Made by a program: the position numbers and the translations under genes
Shown here: positions 57,801-60,800 of the stretch, one piece after another
Layout: every line of letters starts with the position of its first letter
Numbering within the stretch: position 1 is the first letter of the stretch
Source: Siphonodentalium dalli
Lineage: Eukaryota; Mollusca; Scaphopoda; Gadilida; Siphonodentaliidae
Direction: 5' to 3'
Assembly (NCBI GenBank): GCA_032622095.1
Contig: CP136067.1
Span: 94,664,707 to 94,728,706 of the forward strand
Length of the DNA stretch: 64,000 nucleotides
Notes under the pieces: generated by a model
The model's database searches: none
Seen by the model: only the letters and a program-made list of their open reading frames with translations
What the model was told of the DNA's origin: nothing

Positions 57801-60800
57801 TGCTAGATACTCAAAATCAGGGCATGATCAATGCCTACTTTCCTTGTAAATGTCAGTTATAAATGTGAGTTTTTAATGATTACTAATTTTTGAGTGCGCT
57901 CTGTGAATTTCCACAGCTCATGTACTATTTTATCTCGTTAAACAAATGCTTAAAGTGATGTGAAACACTCCTGTAGGGTGATCAAATAGAAATCTTGCTC
58001 AAAGTAGTTATTTAAAAAAATGATCATATCCAAGTTGACAACACACACCGTCATTCTTGTATATTAATTAAATGCAGTGACTCTTGGTGGCGAAATTATT
58101 TTCATTAGTTTATCACCAATAGTTGCGTCCCAAATCGAGAAGTAAATATTTACAATTGAGCGTAGTTCAGACAATGTTTTCTATGGAGTATGGAGTGGAA
58201 CGGTCGATTTGCTTGAAATTTTCGGCGATGTTAGTATAATGCTACATTCCTCCAGTTAACATAGCCCCTGAATACTAACTGATCAGTTTCACGCACCCGA
58301 ATAAGTCCATAATTTGTCTTTAAATATGTTTTAAACAAATTTGAAAGCAAACCAGCTTTGAATTTATAGAGACTTGATCGGTGATGTAGGTTTCTGGCCC
58401 TTATACTTTTTTTTTTCAATTACACACTGTAAAAGCTGAGGGTAATTAATCTCTGCTCCATGGTTAAAAGACTGACACATTTCAGGGAGATGATATCTCC
58501 TAACTCGCCTCTGTGAACGTTATCTCTGCATGTTGCGAACTATTTTCTTTTTGTCTATTTCAGGAAAAGAAAGAGCAAGAGCGACAGATACATCATGTAA
58601 TGTTACAGGGACCTGTTAGACCCGAGGTTCTTATACCCCCCAGTCCCAGGCCAGGTAAGTCACTCGGTAAATGGATACATCATGTAATGTTAAAATAATA
58701 AATATGAATTGAGGACACCCATCTGGAAAAGTTTCTATCAATTAATATAAATTATATTTATAATTTCTTATCATATCAGCAGGACAGTTTCATGGGCTAT
58801 TTTTAGAACAAATCCGCACAAAAACATTCTGAATTTCCAAAAAAGAGAACTCTTTAACTTTGTAGCAACCTTAATCACGTCTCATTGCATTCATTTTCAC
58901 CATGATCTTACGATTGAAACAAACCACATTATGCCTTTATAGACAAATAATATACCAAATCTTCAGTTGTGTCTGTATTTTATAGCAATTTGTAGTCTTG
59001 TGATCGGGATTTATAAAATTTATGTTGTTGTAATTGTGGCCCGGGAGAGATGGACCATCTTTAAAATTTGTTATTTGTTTCATTCTAGCAGTTGGGCCTG
59101 GAATGGTCCCCAATATGCCAACAACACCGACCAAAGATTCCAGCATTAGGCTGACTGGTCCCCCGACTCCCGGATCTCCAGGACAACAAGGCTTTTCTCA
59201 AAGGTTCCCAAACAGACCACCCATGCCCCCCGGTCAGCCGGGAATGCCGCCACATTCTATGCCTGGTCAAGGTCACATGCCGATGCGCATGTCGATGATG
59301 GTCCCGGGTCAGCCAGGAATGGCGGGTATGCCTGGAATACCAGGTCAGCCAGGAATGCCGGGTCCACCAGGTCAGCCAGGAATGCCGGGTCTGCCAGGAA
59401 TGCCAGGTCATCCAGGAATGCCTGGTCTACCAGGAATGCCGGGTCTGCCAGGAATGCCAGGTCCGCCAGGAATGCCGGGTCTGCCAGGAATGCCAGGAAT
59501 GCCGGGTCCGCCAGGAATGCCGGGTCCGCCAGGAATGCCAGGTCAGATAACATTGCCAGGACAACCACCCATGAGAGGACCTCCACCACTTCCGGGTCAG
59601 CTTCAAATGCCTGGACAGCCTCCGATGCCCGGGCAGCCACCGTTGCCAGGTCAGATGCATCCTGGGCAGCCACCTATGTTCCCGTCGATCGCCATGCCTC
59701 CTCCAACACCCCCACACCCTGGCAAGTATCCTTATGTCTATGCCTTGAAATAGTGTCTGTCATTTGCAGAATGAGGTCCCCAGAGAATGAATTTAGTGAC
59801 CACCTTGCACATCAGGCTAGCTTCAATAAATTCACCAACTGAGGACCTCATTCTGCTTAGGACCCCTATCTGGGAAGTATCTATAGTCTCAAATTAACAT
59901 TGTTTTTAGTTACATTTTCCCTTCTGTTTCTATATCCCCTAACTTGCAGAAGATAAAATGCATAATCGAGGTGACTAATGGGTGAACATCACCAACTTTA
60001 ACTATGGAACATTAATCTGATCCTAAGCAGAATTAGGTTCCCAGAGGAGGAATTTGGTGATTCTATCCCAGTGTGTATATGAATATAAATGTGAAATTTC
60101 TCATTTGATCTGAAGATAAATAATTTTTTAAGGTTTCTTGGAAGCAGAAATGAGCCCTTAGAAGCGAAGAAATAGCTTCTTTTGATGTCAAATTAAAACA
60201 AAATTTCTTGCTACAATTGCGGCCTTGTGGTCCATGGTCTGCTGCTTTGTGCACTAATTAAAGGCCCACTTAATTTTTGAACCCTCAGATAATTTTAAAT
60301 AAAATATATGCCATATTATATACCATTTGGAAGAGGAAGCTCCAAAACATTGTATTATCAACTTATTCCATGTAATTAGCTGTGAACATGTTGTTACTGA
60401 CTTGTGTTCTGTGCTCAAGTTTCTTTATTTTCAATGGAAGGGGAATAACTCTATATCTCGATATCTTAAGATATAGAGTTATTCCCCTTTACATTTTTTG
60501 CTTGAATTCTGCATTCTGGGAGCCATAATGGTGGAAATCTTTCTATGATATCAGCTGTTTTCTAATTCTCTATGGGCATCTTCTGAGACACAGACATTTC
60601 AAATGGTGATGAATTATAGTATTTTAATCTTATTTTATGGCATAGATTGTTATTAAAACCGTATAATAAGACACTATAAAAAAAATAATCGTGACTCGAA
60701 AATTGTAAAGATTATATGCCGTTTAAGTCAATTTCATAAATTAACTGCTTTATTTACAGACGAGACAGGACCAGAGGCGGAAAAAAAGCATATGAAGTAT

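Noticed and set aside
59085-59717. Three minus-strand frames opposite exon 22
   Set aside because: Shadows of the Gly-X-Y repeat on the other strand.
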